A stretch of 64,000 bases of DNA from an uncultured Muribaculaceae bacterium (GTDB taxonomy: Bacteria > Bacteroidota > Bacteroidia > Bacteroidales > Muribaculaceae): the NCBI GenBank assembly GCA_910578395.1, contig CAJTPZ010000002.1, positions 186,242 through 250,241 on the forward strand, written 5' to 3'. The translations under genes and the position numbers were made by a program. Of the stretch, positions 16,819 through 25,364 are shown one piece after another. Position 1 is the stretch's first letter. Each line of letters begins with the position of its first letter. The notes below the pieces were generated by a model. It was not told the DNA's origin and searched no databases. It worked only from the letters and a program-made list of their open reading frames with translations.

Positions 16819-18012
16819 ATGTCGATTGAAGTACATCCTGTAGCACCTACTAAAGATCAACTGTCCGATTTTGTCAAATTTGGCATACGGCATTACGATG
16901 GTAACGACTGTTTTGTGCCGCCGCTTGCTATTGATGATATAAACACTTTACGTCCCGATAAAAATCCTGCTTTTGATTTCTGTGAGGCCCAGTCATTCAT
17001 GGCTTATCGCCGTGGAGTTCCTGTCGGACGTATAACAGCGATTATAAATAACAAGGCCAACGAACGGACGGGCGAAAAAACGATGCGTTGGGGCTTTGTC
17101 GAGTTTATCGATGACGATAAGGTGGTTGATGCATTGTTCAAGACAGTTGAAAGCTGGGGACGTAAAAAAGGAATGACCGACATGATCGGGCCGATGGGAT
17201 TTACCGATCTTGACCATGAGGGAATGCTTGTTGAGGGTTTTGAATATCTCGGAACAATGTCGACGATTTATAATTATCCCTACTATCCGGCACACATGGA
17301 AAGACTCGGCATGAAAAAAGATGTCGACTGGATAGAATACCGCATTGACATTCCTCATGAGATTCCTGAGAAGATGCAGCGCATAGGCGAAATCGTAAAG
17401 AAAAAATACAATTTACGCACAGTCAGCTATACATCACGCAAGAAACTTAAAAATGACTACGGCCATGAGCTTTTCAGTCTCATTAATGAGGCCTATGATG
17501 GATTGTACGGTTACACGCCTCTGACTCCACGGCAGATAGATTACTACATTGACCAGTATTTGTCAATGTTGAGGCTCGATCACATCTGTATCATAGTTGA
17601 TGAGTGCGATCGTCTTGTAGGTATTGGCATAACTATGCCTTCACTGTCGCGTGCATTGCAGAAGAGCGGAGGCAAACTGTTGCCGTTAGGTTGGTATCAT
17701 CTTCTGCAGGCTATAAGAGGAAAGACTGACCGTGTCGATCTTCTGTTGGTGGCTGTAAAGCCCGAGTATCAGAATAAAGGCGTTAACTCTCTTCTGTTTT
17801 CGGAGTTTATACCGGTGTTCTGTAAATGTGGTTACAAATATGCCGAAACCAATCTTGAGCTTGAGACCAATCAGAGTGTCCAGAAGCAATGGGAATATTT
17901 CGAACGCATACAGCATCGTCGGCGTCGTGTCTACCGTAAACCTATACCACAGTCGTCAGCTTCTGCGTCGGTTCAAAACAATCAGAAAAGTAATAACCAA
18001 TTGAAAAGATGA
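16819..18012 (+). CDS. GNAT-like acyltransferase family protein
   Basis: 397 aa, soluble. The N-terminal half has GPMGFTDLDHEGMLVEGFE and YNYPYYPAHMERLGMKK, typical of a Bacteroidota family with a GNAT-like fold. The second half contains LLLVAVKPEYQNKGVNSLLFSEF, close to the acetyl-CoA-binding motif A of GNAT enzymes. The last about 30 residues are Ser/Gln/Asn rich and probably disordered. Its TGA overlaps the pyrH ATG (ATGA), so the two are probably translationally coupled. Substrate unknown. Confidence 0.7.
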   Translation: MSIEVHPVAPTKDQLSDFVKFGIRHYDGNDCFVPPLAIDDINTLRPDKNPAFDFCEAQSFMAYRRGVPVGRITAIINNKANERTGEKTMRWGFVEFIDDDKVVDALFKTVESWGRKKGMTDMIGPMGFTDLDHEGMLVEGFEYLGTMSTIYNYPYYPAHMERLGMKKDVDWIEYRIDIPHEIPEKMQRIGEIVKKKYNLRTVSYTSRKKLKNDYGHELFSLINEAYDGLYGYTPLTPRQIDYYIDQYLSMLRLDHICIIVDECDRLVGIGITMPSLSRALQKSGGKLLPLGWYHLLQAIRGKTDRVDLLLVAVKPEYQNKGVNSLLFSEFIPVFCKCGYKYAETNLELETNQSVQKQWEYFERIQHRRRRVYRKPIPQSSASASVQNNQKSNNQLKR

Positions 18013-18719
18013 GAACATCATATAAGCGCATACTTTTGAAACTCAGCGGTGAATCTCTTGCTGCCGGAAGCGGGCACGGTATCGATACAACTCGTTTGAA
18101 CCAGTATGCATCTCAGATCAAAGCAGCTGCAGAAAGTGGTGTGGAGATTGCTATTGTGATTGGTGGAGGCAACATCTTCCGCGGTCTCAAGGGCGCATCG
18201 CAAGGTTTCGATCGTGTCAAGGGCGACCAGATGGGTATGCTTGCTACGGTTATAAACTCTCTTGCTCTCAGCTCTGCTCTCGAAGCGATAGGGCAGAAAT
18301 CCACTGTGTTTACTGCTATCAGCATGTTTCCTATAGGCGAGCACTACAGCAAGTGGAAAGCGATTGAAGCTATGAAATCCGGTAGGGTGGCAATTCTTTC
18401 TGGTGGTACGGGAAATCCTTTCTTCACTACCGACACCGGTGCCGCGCTTCGTGGTGTAGAGGTTGAAGCCGATGTTATGCTCAAGGGTACACGTGTCGAC
18501 GGGATATATACGGCAGATCCGGAGAAAGATCCTGCGGCTACAAAATTCGACGAGATAACCTACGATGAAGTCTACAATCGTAATCTCAAGGTGATGGATC
18601 TCACAGCGACAGCCCTTTGTAAAGAAAATCATCTGCCTATAATTGTCTTTGACATGGACACACCCGGAAATCTTGCAAAAGTTCTTGCCGGAGAAAAAAC
18701 AGGCACACTTGTCTATTGA
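18009..18719 (+). CDS. pyrH: UMP kinase
   Basis: 236 aa. It phosphorylates UMP to UDP. YKRILLKLSGESLAAGSGHGID, the glycine-rich VIGGGNIFRGLKG and FTTDTGAALRGVE-VEADVMLKGTRVDGIYTADP are diagnostic of bacterial hexameric UMP kinase. It overlaps the GNAT-like gene by four bases and lies 30 bases before frr, the classic pyrH-frr pair. Confidence 0.98.
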   Translation: MRTSYKRILLKLSGESLAAGSGHGIDTTRLNQYASQIKAAAESGVEIAIVIGGGNIFRGLKGASQGFDRVKGDQMGMLATVINSLALSSALEAIGQKSTVFTAISMFPIGEHYSKWKAIEAMKSGRVAILSGGTGNPFFTTDTGAALRGVEVEADVMLKGTRVDGIYTADPEKDPAATKFDEITYDEVYNRNLKVMDLTATALCKENHLPIIVFDMDTPGNLAKVLAGEKTGTLVY

Positions 18720-18749
18720 TTGTTAAGTAAATAGTAAATATATTTCAAG

Positions 18750-19307
18750 ATGTATCCCAAAACCTACCTCTCCGACGCTGAAGAGAAGATGGAACTTGCT
18801 GTAGAATACCTCGACGAGTCTCTTGCTCATATACGGGCTGGTAAAGCCAATCCTAAAATTCTTGATGGCATACGCGTCGACTATTATGGTAGCGCATGCC
18901 CCATCTCAAATGTGGCTAATATAAGCGTGCCCGATGCCCGCACGATCGCAATCACTCCATGGGAGAAAGCCATGTTCAGGGAGATTGAGAAAGCGATAAT
19001 CAATTCTGAGCTTGGAATTACACCGGAAAACAACGGTGAGGTGATTCGTATTTCAATTCCACCTCTCACCGAGGAGCGTCGACGTCAGCTTGTGAAGCAG
19101 TCGAAAGCCGAAGCTGAGCAGGCTAAGGTTTCAGTGCGAAATGCCCGTCGTGAAGGTATCGACGGTCTTAAAAAAGCTGTGAAACAGGGTATGCCTGAAG
19201 ACGTCGAAAAAGACGCTGAAAACGACATGCAGAAACTTCACGACCGTTTTATGAAACGGATTGATGAGCTTTTTGCAGCAAAGGAAAAAGAAATTCTTAC
19301 TGTCTGA
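18750..19307 (+). CDS. frr: Ribosome recycling factor
   Basis: 185 aa, standard length. [27 protein letters not shown] is the signature helix, with [16 protein letters not shown] and [27 protein letters not shown] following. With EF-G (fusA, also here) it splits post-termination ribosomes. Confidence 0.98.
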   Translation: MYPKTYLSDAEEKMELAVEYLDESLAHIRAGKANPKILDGIRVDYYGSACPISNVANISVPDARTIAITPWEKAMFREIEKAIINSELGITPENNGEVIRISIPPLTEERRRQLVKQSKAEAEQAKVSVRNARREGIDGLKKAVKQGMPEDVEKDAENDMQKLHDRFMKRIDELFAAKEKEILTV

Positions 19308-19327
19308 GCCTTTCCCGTGTTGGTTTG

Positions 19328-20107
19328 ATGCAGACAGTATTGTTCCATTCCACTGTATTCGGCCCTATACATAGTCGCAGACTTGGAGTCTCTCTTGGCA
19401 TAAACCTTCTGCCTGACGACGGAAAAATCTGCTCATTTGACTGTATATATTGTGAGGCCGGATTCAACGCTCAGGGGCCCGGTACTACCGGGTTCCCTTC
19501 AATGCAGCGTCTTCAGGCTGATCTGAGGGCTAAATTGTCAGAGATGAAAGAAGCTGGTAGTGATCTTGATGTTATCACCTTTTCCGGTAACGGAGAGCCG
19601 ACGCTCCATTCTCAGTTTCCTCAGGCAGTAGATATTGTCATAGCTGTTCGCGACGAGTTTTATCCTGAAGCGAAAATCAGTGTTCTCACCAATTCCACAC
19701 AGATCGACCGCCCTGAAATAGCTGTAGCGCTGCGGAAAGCTGATAATGCAATTCTTAAGCTTGACTCTGCTGTTACATCTACTATGCGGCTAATCGACCG
19801 GCCGAATTCTCCGGACTTCACTTCGGAGCGCGTGATCGGCTACCTTGAAAACTTCGGTGAAAAAGCTATTGTGCAGACAATGCTCCTGCGTGGTGAATGT
19901 GACGGACACACAGTCGACAACACTACCCCGGAAGAAGTAGATGCTCTTATTGATGCGGTTTCGCGCATTAAACCGCGTGAAGTCATGCTTTATACCATTG
20001 ATCGTCCCACTCCGCTTAAGACCCTGTCAAAAGTTTCTGTTGACGATCTTGAGCGTGTGGCCCGGAAATTGTGTGATAAGGGATTTAATGTCGCCACAGC
20101 TGGTTGA
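19328..20107 (+). CDS. Radical SAM protein (COG0731-like)
   Basis: 259 aa from ATG 19328; a TTG one codon upstream is in frame. The cluster motif is CSFDCIYC (C-x3-C-x2-C) near residue 39, followed by TFSGNGEPTLHS, the usual glycine-rich SAM-binding strand. VFGPIHSRRLGVSLGINLLP is typical of the small radical SAM family near COG0731. No SPASM or extra Cys cluster is visible. Reaction unknown. Gap to frr is 20 bases and to the S66 peptidase nine bases. Confidence 0.85.
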   Translation: MQTVLFHSTVFGPIHSRRLGVSLGINLLPDDGKICSFDCIYCEAGFNAQGPGTTGFPSMQRLQADLRAKLSEMKEAGSDLDVITFSGNGEPTLHSQFPQAVDIVIAVRDEFYPEAKISVLTNSTQIDRPEIAVALRKADNAILKLDSAVTSTMRLIDRPNSPDFTSERVIGYLENFGEKAIVQTMLLRGECDGHTVDNTTPEEVDALIDAVSRIKPREVMLYTIDRPTPLKTLSKVSVDDLERVARKLCDKGFNVATAG

Positions 20108-20116
20108 TTTTTCATT

Positions 20117-21037
20117 ATGTCGATATTAACGGACAAAATTCCTGTATTTCCGAAACCGCTTGTAGCAGGTGACCGTATAGCTATTGTATCACCTGCAGGC
20201 TATATTGATCCGAAACATGTGCATGCAGCGGTCAAAATTCTTGAACAACAAGGATGGAGGCCCTATATAGGGGAGTACGCCTTAGGCAGAAAAGGCACCT
20301 ATAGTGGAACAGATACAGAGCGTTTCCAGGATCTCAGTGTTGCACTTAAAGATCCGTCGGTAAGAGCCGTTATATGCAGTCGTGGAGGATATGGGGCCGT
20401 GCATATACTCGATCGTCTCGACCTGCTGCCTGTAGGCAATGATCCGAAATGGATTGTGGGATTCAGCGATATTTCGGCACTTCATGCTCTTATGGCCCGT
20501 AAAGGCATTGTCTCTGTTCATGCTCCTATGACAAAAGATATTGCCCGGGGCGCTCAAGATCCGGATATTGCTTGTCTGTTTGATATTTTGCGCGGAAAAA
20601 AGCCTGTCCACTCATTTCCGGCTTCACGTTTCGATCGTCCGGGACTGGCTACCGGAAGGCTTCTCGGCGGTAATCTTGCCGTGATTGCCGAACTCATCGG
20701 TACACCGTTCAATGTCATGCTTCCCGGTTCGATCCTTTTCATCGAAGACATTGAGGAGCCTATCTACAAAATAGAGAGGATATTCTATCAGATGCGGCTG
20801 TCGGGCATATTTGACACTTTGGCTGGACTTGTTGTTGGACAGTTTACTGGCAGTAAGCCCAATGCCAACTATTCATGCGTGGAGGAGATGATTTCCGACA
20901 TGGTTCGTCCCTACAGTTTCCCTGTGGCTATGAATGTTCCGTTTGGTCATGTTGATCACAACATACCCCTTCTTTCCGGATCGAAAGCAACTCTCAGGGT
21001 TACCATCGGAGAAAACAACAGTCTTGTCTCCTGGTGA
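20117..21037 (+). CDS. S66 family peptidase (LD-carboxypeptidase / MccF-like)
   Basis: 306 aa, cytoplasmic (no signal peptide). GDRIAIVSPAGYID is the usual N-terminus, and CSRGGYGAVHILDRLD is the glycine turn that carries the nucleophile in the family. GFSDISALH, FIEDIEEPIYKIERIFYQM (catalytic Glu region) and FGHVDHNIPLLSG (catalytic His region) follow. I cannot assign the nucleophilic Ser with confidence because the residues after the turn are Ala-Val. LD-carboxypeptidases trim the terminal D-Ala from recycled murein tetrapeptides; MccF-like members cleave other amides. Confidence 0.85.
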   Translation: MSILTDKIPVFPKPLVAGDRIAIVSPAGYIDPKHVHAAVKILEQQGWRPYIGEYALGRKGTYSGTDTERFQDLSVALKDPSVRAVICSRGGYGAVHILDRLDLLPVGNDPKWIVGFSDISALHALMARKGIVSVHAPMTKDIARGAQDPDIACLFDILRGKKPVHSFPASRFDRPGLATGRLLGGNLAVIAELIGTPFNVMLPGSILFIEDIEEPIYKIERIFYQMRLSGIFDTLAGLVVGQFTGSKPNANYSCVEEMISDMVRPYSFPVAMNVPFGHVDHNIPLLSGSKATLRVTIGENNSLVSW

Positions 21038-21132
21038 CACATGTGTGAATGTGCGTCATGACAATATAAACTCATGTCCATGTAGGGTTGTTTATATTCA
21101 TGATCACGTTTTCATAAGTTCATCAGTCAACT

Positions 21133-21840
21133 ATGTCGGCAGCACAAAAAAAAATATTTCTCGACCTGCTCCACACTATGATTTTGGTGCTGTCGGTGAT
21201 CCTTATTGTCTACATATCGGTTGATTCAATAAACGATCGCAATTTTTTGGAAAATCATGACTACATGGTTTTTCAGTTTTGGGTATGTGTGGCTTTTATT
21301 TTTGATTTTTTTGTGGAACTATGGCTCTCACAACGAAAATGGGAGTTTATCAGACACCGGTGGTACTTTCTTTTATTGTCGATACCTTATCTGAATATTA
21401 TACCATTGACAGGCTGGCTTGTTACTGAAGAAGAACTCTATTTTCTGCGTTTTATTCCGCTTGCACGGGGCGCACTTGCACTTTCAATAGTAATCGGGTA
21501 TATATCTAAAAATAAGTTTTTAGGACTGCTTGTAACCTATTCGTCGATTCTGATATTGGTTACATATTTTGCCGCGCTTATTTTTTATCAGAAGGAAAAC
21601 AGTGTCAACAGTGGTGTCACCGACTATTGGGATGCATTCTGGTGGGGGTGCTCACAGGCTACTACGCTCGGATGTGACATCTATCCTGTTACAGCTGTCG
21701 GGCGCATTCTGTGTTGTATTCTTTCGGCCATGGGCATAGTCATGTTTCCCTTGTTCACGGTATATGCCACTGATGCCATTCAACGTTATTATAGCCGTAA
21801 AGTGGACACTACGGTAAACTCACATATAGTCAAGCCATGA
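21133..21840 (+). CDS. Six-TM ion-channel family protein with non-canonical selectivity filter
   Basis: 235 aa. Helices are near residues 12-32, 45-66, 76-95, 104-123 (S4-like, LRFIPLARGALAL), 128-152 and 182-206. A re-entrant pore segment YWDAFWWGCSQATTLGCDIYP lies between the last two. The filter position reads T-L-G-C-D instead of the potassium T-V-G-Y-G. No cytoplasmic RCK or CNB domain is present. Its TGA overlaps the ATG of the mscS-type gene, so both are made together. Selectivity cannot be predicted; a cation channel is the best guess. Confidence 0.75.
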   Translation: MSAAQKKIFLDLLHTMILVLSVILIVYISVDSINDRNFLENHDYMVFQFWVCVAFIFDFFVELWLSQRKWEFIRHRWYFLLLSIPYLNIIPLTGWLVTEEELYFLRFIPLARGALALSIVIGYISKNKFLGLLVTYSSILILVTYFAALIFYQKENSVNSGVTDYWDAFWWGCSQATTLGCDIYPVTAVGRILCCILSAMGIVMFPLFTVYATDAIQRYYSRKVDTTVNSHIVKP

Positions 21841-23174
21841 TATACGCCGATTCATTTATTCCGTCACATGCTATTGCCAGTGACATCATGTCGTTTATCG
21901 ACAAGTCTCTCGGTGCTGTGGGGCTCGCTCATATAGGCGGTATCGACAAGGTTCTGTATTCTATTGTCATTATTGCAGTCGCTCTTCTGGTAGCTTTTGC
22001 CATCAGACATGCCATAATCATTGCGCTGCGTAATATTCTTAAAATGCGGCGCAGTGAGCTTGCCGGGCAGATGCTCGATCTTCGCATCAGCACAAAGTGC
22101 ACCCACATTGTCACCCCACTTGTGGTCATGTCTTTTGTTCCGTGGGCGTTTGAGGCTCAGCACATGATTCACACAGTCTTGATGCGGACACTCGTGGTGT
22201 GGCTATATATAGCGTTTGCTGTTGGTATAAATAGTCTGATATCATTGATCTGGCTTCGTTTTGACAATCGTCAGAATGAAAAAAAACATCCTTTGCGTGG
22301 ACTTTTGATATCGGCTCACGGCATTGTGTGGGTCATAGTGGCTATCAGTGCCATTGCTGAGATTGCCGGAAAATCTCCTGGTGCGTTGCTGACAGGCATG
22401 GCTGCTATGTCTGCTGCGCTTCTGCTTATTTTCAAAGACAGCATACTTGGCTTTGTATCGGGAATTCTTCTTTCGCAAAACGACATGATACGTGTCGGCG
22501 ACTGGATCATTGTGCCTAATACGCCGGCCAACGGCTCGGTCGAGGATGTCACTCTCACTGTCGTTAAAGTGAGAAACTGGGATAATACACTTGTCATGCT
22601 TCCTCCTTACGCTCTTATTTCCGGATCTTTTCAGAACTATCGCGGGATGTTTGAGATCGGGCGTCGGCTTATAGAGATTGATTTTCTGATTGATATGTCA
22701 AGCTTGCATAAGGTCGACGACACTTTTATTGCGCGTATCGTCGGAAAATATCCTGAAGTGGAATCCTTTGTAAAAGAATCTGCCAATGCACATGGACTTG
22801 TTTTTAACGGAGGTACGGCACCCGTAAACGGTACTATTGATACAAATGCAGGATTGTTCAGGGCTTATCTTTGCAACTATCTTCTCAACCATCCATGCAT
22901 ATCAGGCCAGGAATACCTTATAGTGCGCTTCTTGCCACCGCAGACAGAAGGAGTGTCATTGCAGATATGGTGTTATGCCGATGGCGATGCTGTATCATGG
23001 GTCAAATACGAAGCTGTAAGGTCTCAGATTATTGAGCATGTTATAGTGACAGCTTCCGACTTTGATATAGACATTTACAATGCCGGTGCCTATGACATAG
23101 ACATAAAAGACAACAGTGCCGCTACCGCTACGGTGCAATCTGACCAATCATCACACACATCCCCTCATGAGTAA
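21837..23174 (+). CDS. MscS-type mechanosensitive ion channel
   Basis: 445 aa. Four N-terminal membrane helices (about 40-180) precede the pore-lining helix KSPGALLTGMAAMSAALLLIFKDSILGFVSGILL. The beta domain carries IRVGDWIIVP and NGSVEDVTLTVVKVRNWDNTLVMLPPYALISGSFQN, both MscS family motifs. A long C-terminal cytoplasmic domain follows. It opens under membrane tension to release solutes. ATGA overlap with the upstream channel gene and an 8-base overlap with the downstream LytM-like gene indicate coupled translation. Confidence 0.9.
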   Translation: MIYADSFIPSHAIASDIMSFIDKSLGAVGLAHIGGIDKVLYSIVIIAVALLVAFAIRHAIIIALRNILKMRRSELAGQMLDLRISTKCTHIVTPLVVMSFVPWAFEAQHMIHTVLMRTLVVWLYIAFAVGINSLISLIWLRFDNRQNEKKHPLRGLLISAHGIVWVIVAISAIAEIAGKSPGALLTGMAAMSAALLLIFKDSILGFVSGILLSQNDMIRVGDWIIVPNTPANGSVEDVTLTVVKVRNWDNTLVMLPPYALISGSFQNYRGMFEIGRRLIEIDFLIDMSSLHKVDDTFIARIVGKYPEVESFVKESANAHGLVFNGGTAPVNGTIDTNAGLFRAYLCNYLLNHPCISGQEYLIVRFLPPQTEGVSLQIWCYADGDAVSWVKYEAVRSQIIEHVIVTASDFDIDIYNAGAYDIDIKDNSAATATVQSDQSSHTSPHE

Positions 23175-24033
23175 AAAACTGACAGGTGCAGAAAAAGAAG
23201 TGCGTCGCCGTTTGCGTCGCCGCTTTCGCTTTTCTGTTACCGACGAAAACAAATTTTCTCGTATTCTCAATCTGCGTCTGACTGCGCCAGGTGTTATCCT
23301 TATGGCGGTTATAGCCGCTATTGCACTTGCTATTGCCGGAACGTTTATAGTCGTGAACACTCCTATGAGAGTACTCCTGCCGGGATATCTGCGAAACGCC
23401 CAACGGCAGCAGTATGAGCAGACGGCCATGCGCATTGACAGTATAGCCTCTGAAACAGCCATGCGAAACAAGTATGTCGATAATCTTGTCGCCATACTCA
23501 ACAGTGATCTTGACACGGTGTTGCCGCCTATTCCCACTGATACAGTATCGCGTATTTACAGTATTGATTCACTCGCTGCTGCTTCGCAGGCTGAAATCGA
23601 CTTTATCAACAAATATAAAGAGAGGGAAAAATTCAATCTGTCAGTTATGTCGCCAATTGTGGCGCAAGGCATGAAATTTATCAATCCGCTTGATGGTGCA
23701 GAGTTGCGACAGCCTGAAAAAAACGAAGATCCGCGTCATGCCACCTTCGACCCTCTTGCTGTACAGCCCGTATCATCCATTTACCGAGGAACGGTGCTTG
23801 ATGTGTTCAATACTCCTTCCGATGGTATAGTTGTAATTGTACAGCATCCCAATGAGTTCGTAAGCCGTTATTCCGGTATTACAGCTCCTTTTGTTTCTCG
23901 TGGCGATAAGATTTCATCTGGGCGTAGGTTGGGACTTGTCGAGCGCGACAAAGCAGCCGATATCACTCGTCCGTCATTTGAGTTGTGGTATAATGGCACT
24001 CAGGTCAGTCCAGGTGACTATATCCCATTCTGA
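23167..24033 (+). CDS. Degenerate M23/LytM-domain membrane protein
   Basis: 288 aa from ATG 23167 inside the mscS end. An Arg-rich cytoplasmic N-terminus (RRRLRRRFRF) precedes one membrane helix (about 42-64), a helical, possibly coiled-coil region (75-165) and a LytM-like domain (170-288). H191-x3-D195 in HATFDPLA matches the first M23 metal motif. The last HxH motif is replaced by R268-P-S270-F-E. The YaHl site reads YSGI. It probably cannot hold zinc and would act, like EnvC-type proteins, as a regulator or scaffold of murein hydrolysis (inference). Confidence 0.78.
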   Translation: MSKKLTGAEKEVRRRLRRRFRFSVTDENKFSRILNLRLTAPGVILMAVIAAIALAIAGTFIVVNTPMRVLLPGYLRNAQRQQYEQTAMRIDSIASETAMRNKYVDNLVAILNSDLDTVLPPIPTDTVSRIYSIDSLAAASQAEIDFINKYKEREKFNLSVMSPIVAQGMKFINPLDGAELRQPEKNEDPRHATFDPLAVQPVSSIYRGTVLDVFNTPSDGIVVIVQHPNEFVSRYSGITAPFVSRGDKISSGRRLGLVERDKAADITRPSFELWYNGTQVSPGDYIPF

Positions 24034-24074
24034 AGGTCAATTGTGATATATAATTCCTGAATGTCAATTTTTAA

Positions 24075-24114
24075 AATGTCAGATGCGGCTATTTCATTGA
24101 CTGCATCTGGCATT
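24075..24114 (+). terminator. Probable terminator after the LytM-like gene
   Basis: AATGTCAGATGC and GCATCTGGCATT form an imperfect stem with a loop of about 14 nt, followed by CTTAAATAACTTTTT. The U tract is not ideal, so efficiency is uncertain. It would end the long run that starts at 16025. Confidence 0.5.
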
Positions 24115-24202
24115 CTTAAATAACTTTTTGGTAAAAATTGAGATTATCAAAAAGTTATCATTATATTTATACCGTAGTGAACCACATCTAATATCATCAG
24201 GC

Positions 24203-25089
24203 ATGTTTCGTTTTTTCTAATACTTGCGTCGGCAGCGCTGTCAGCCGGGGCATCTTATCCTTTTATAGGGACATTACGCAACACCAAAGGTAAGCCGGTA
24301 AAGGGGGTTAAGGTCTTTCTGCACACTCCTAAGGATGCCGTTAGGTCGGATAAGAATGGGGAATTCAAGTTTGAGGACGTGGATTCCACTGATTTTATAT
24401 ATATCGATTACAAGGGTAAAGAGTACGGTTTTGCTGTGAACGGTCGACATGATATTATGCTTGTGGTGGGGGAGGACAACCGTATTTTTGATAAGGACAA
24501 TTACGTCGGCGAGACTTTCCACGGCCATCTGATCGACTACAAGGGTAAGCCTATTAGGGGAGCTGTGGTTTATGGGAGTGATCCGTTTGACTATGTTAAG
24601 TCAGACCGCGACGGCAACTTTCTGCTCGACAACGTCGTGGATACCGACACGGTGCATATAAAACACGACGGCTACATACACGACATAGCCATGGATGGAA
24701 GCAAGGGCATGTACATAAAGATTCAGAGGTCACATGGTCGCAGAATAGACGATGATATAATTGATACAGGCGTGGGATATATGAGACTTAGGGACTATAA
24801 TGGCCCATATAGCAAGATGACTTCCAAACAACTTGAGGCATGTGGTACGTCGAATATAGCACAAGCCTTGAACTGGATGCCGGGGGTGACTGTATCTCCC
24901 GACGGGAAAATATGGATAAGGGGAGGATGGTGCTCTCCTTTATGGGTGGTTGATGGAGTCGCAACTAATCCTGTTGATTTGACCGTAATGGAGGTCAAGA
25001 GTATTGTGGTGCTCAAAGACGGTGCTATGTATGGCTCACGTGGTGCCGGCGGAGTTATCATTGTCACTACAAAAGGCAGCGACTTCTGA
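24203..25089 (+). pseudogene. Plug-only TonB-like protein, copy 1, frameshifted in the signal peptide
   Basis: ATG 24203 reads M-F-R-F-F then TAA. Compared with copy 3, seven bases are missing where copy 3 has TTTTTTG followed by TTTTTTC and this copy has only TTTTTTC. Restoring seven bases would give a normal signal peptide (MFRFLFFLILASAALSAGA) joined to an open frame that runs to 25089. The rest is intact: two carboxypeptidase-regulatory-like domains, then a plug domain with RGGWCSPLWVVDGVATNP and VLKDGAMYGSRGAGGVIIVT. Without ATG initiation in the right frame, only an internal GTG (24379) could start translation. It may be a decayed or phase-variable gene. Confidence 0.75.
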
Positions 25090-25364
25090 AGTAAAGTGCC
25101 TTCCGCTGTCGGTGGAAGGTAGGGGTATTGCGTTTGCTGCCGCATGCTTGGTTGCCGTCGAAGACGGACGAGCATATCAGGATTTATGTGATATGCAGCG
25201 GAGCAGCGACACATGTGTAGCACCGTGCGGGTGACTCGTGATCTACGTGACTTCGTGTCACTCACGTCCATGACTGGCAAACTTCTTTCCAACAAAATGG
25301 ATGGATAATCAGAAAATTAAAGTTATCTTTAGACTGCATTCAATAACCTCTAAAATCATGAACC
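25090..25364. other. Spacer between plug-only copies 1 and 2
   Basis: 275 bases without a supportable ORF. It holds a perfect 8-bp stem GCATATCA/TGATATGC (25172-25196) without a U tract, a GTGAC/GTCAC stem near 25247, and a weak -7-like TATCTTTA (25324-25331). Confidence 0.4.

Noticed and set aside
20387-20420. Loss of the catalytic Ser in the S66 peptidase (RGGYGAV)
   Set aside because: I am not sure which position of the turn carries the nucleophile in this subfamily, so inactivity cannot be claimed.
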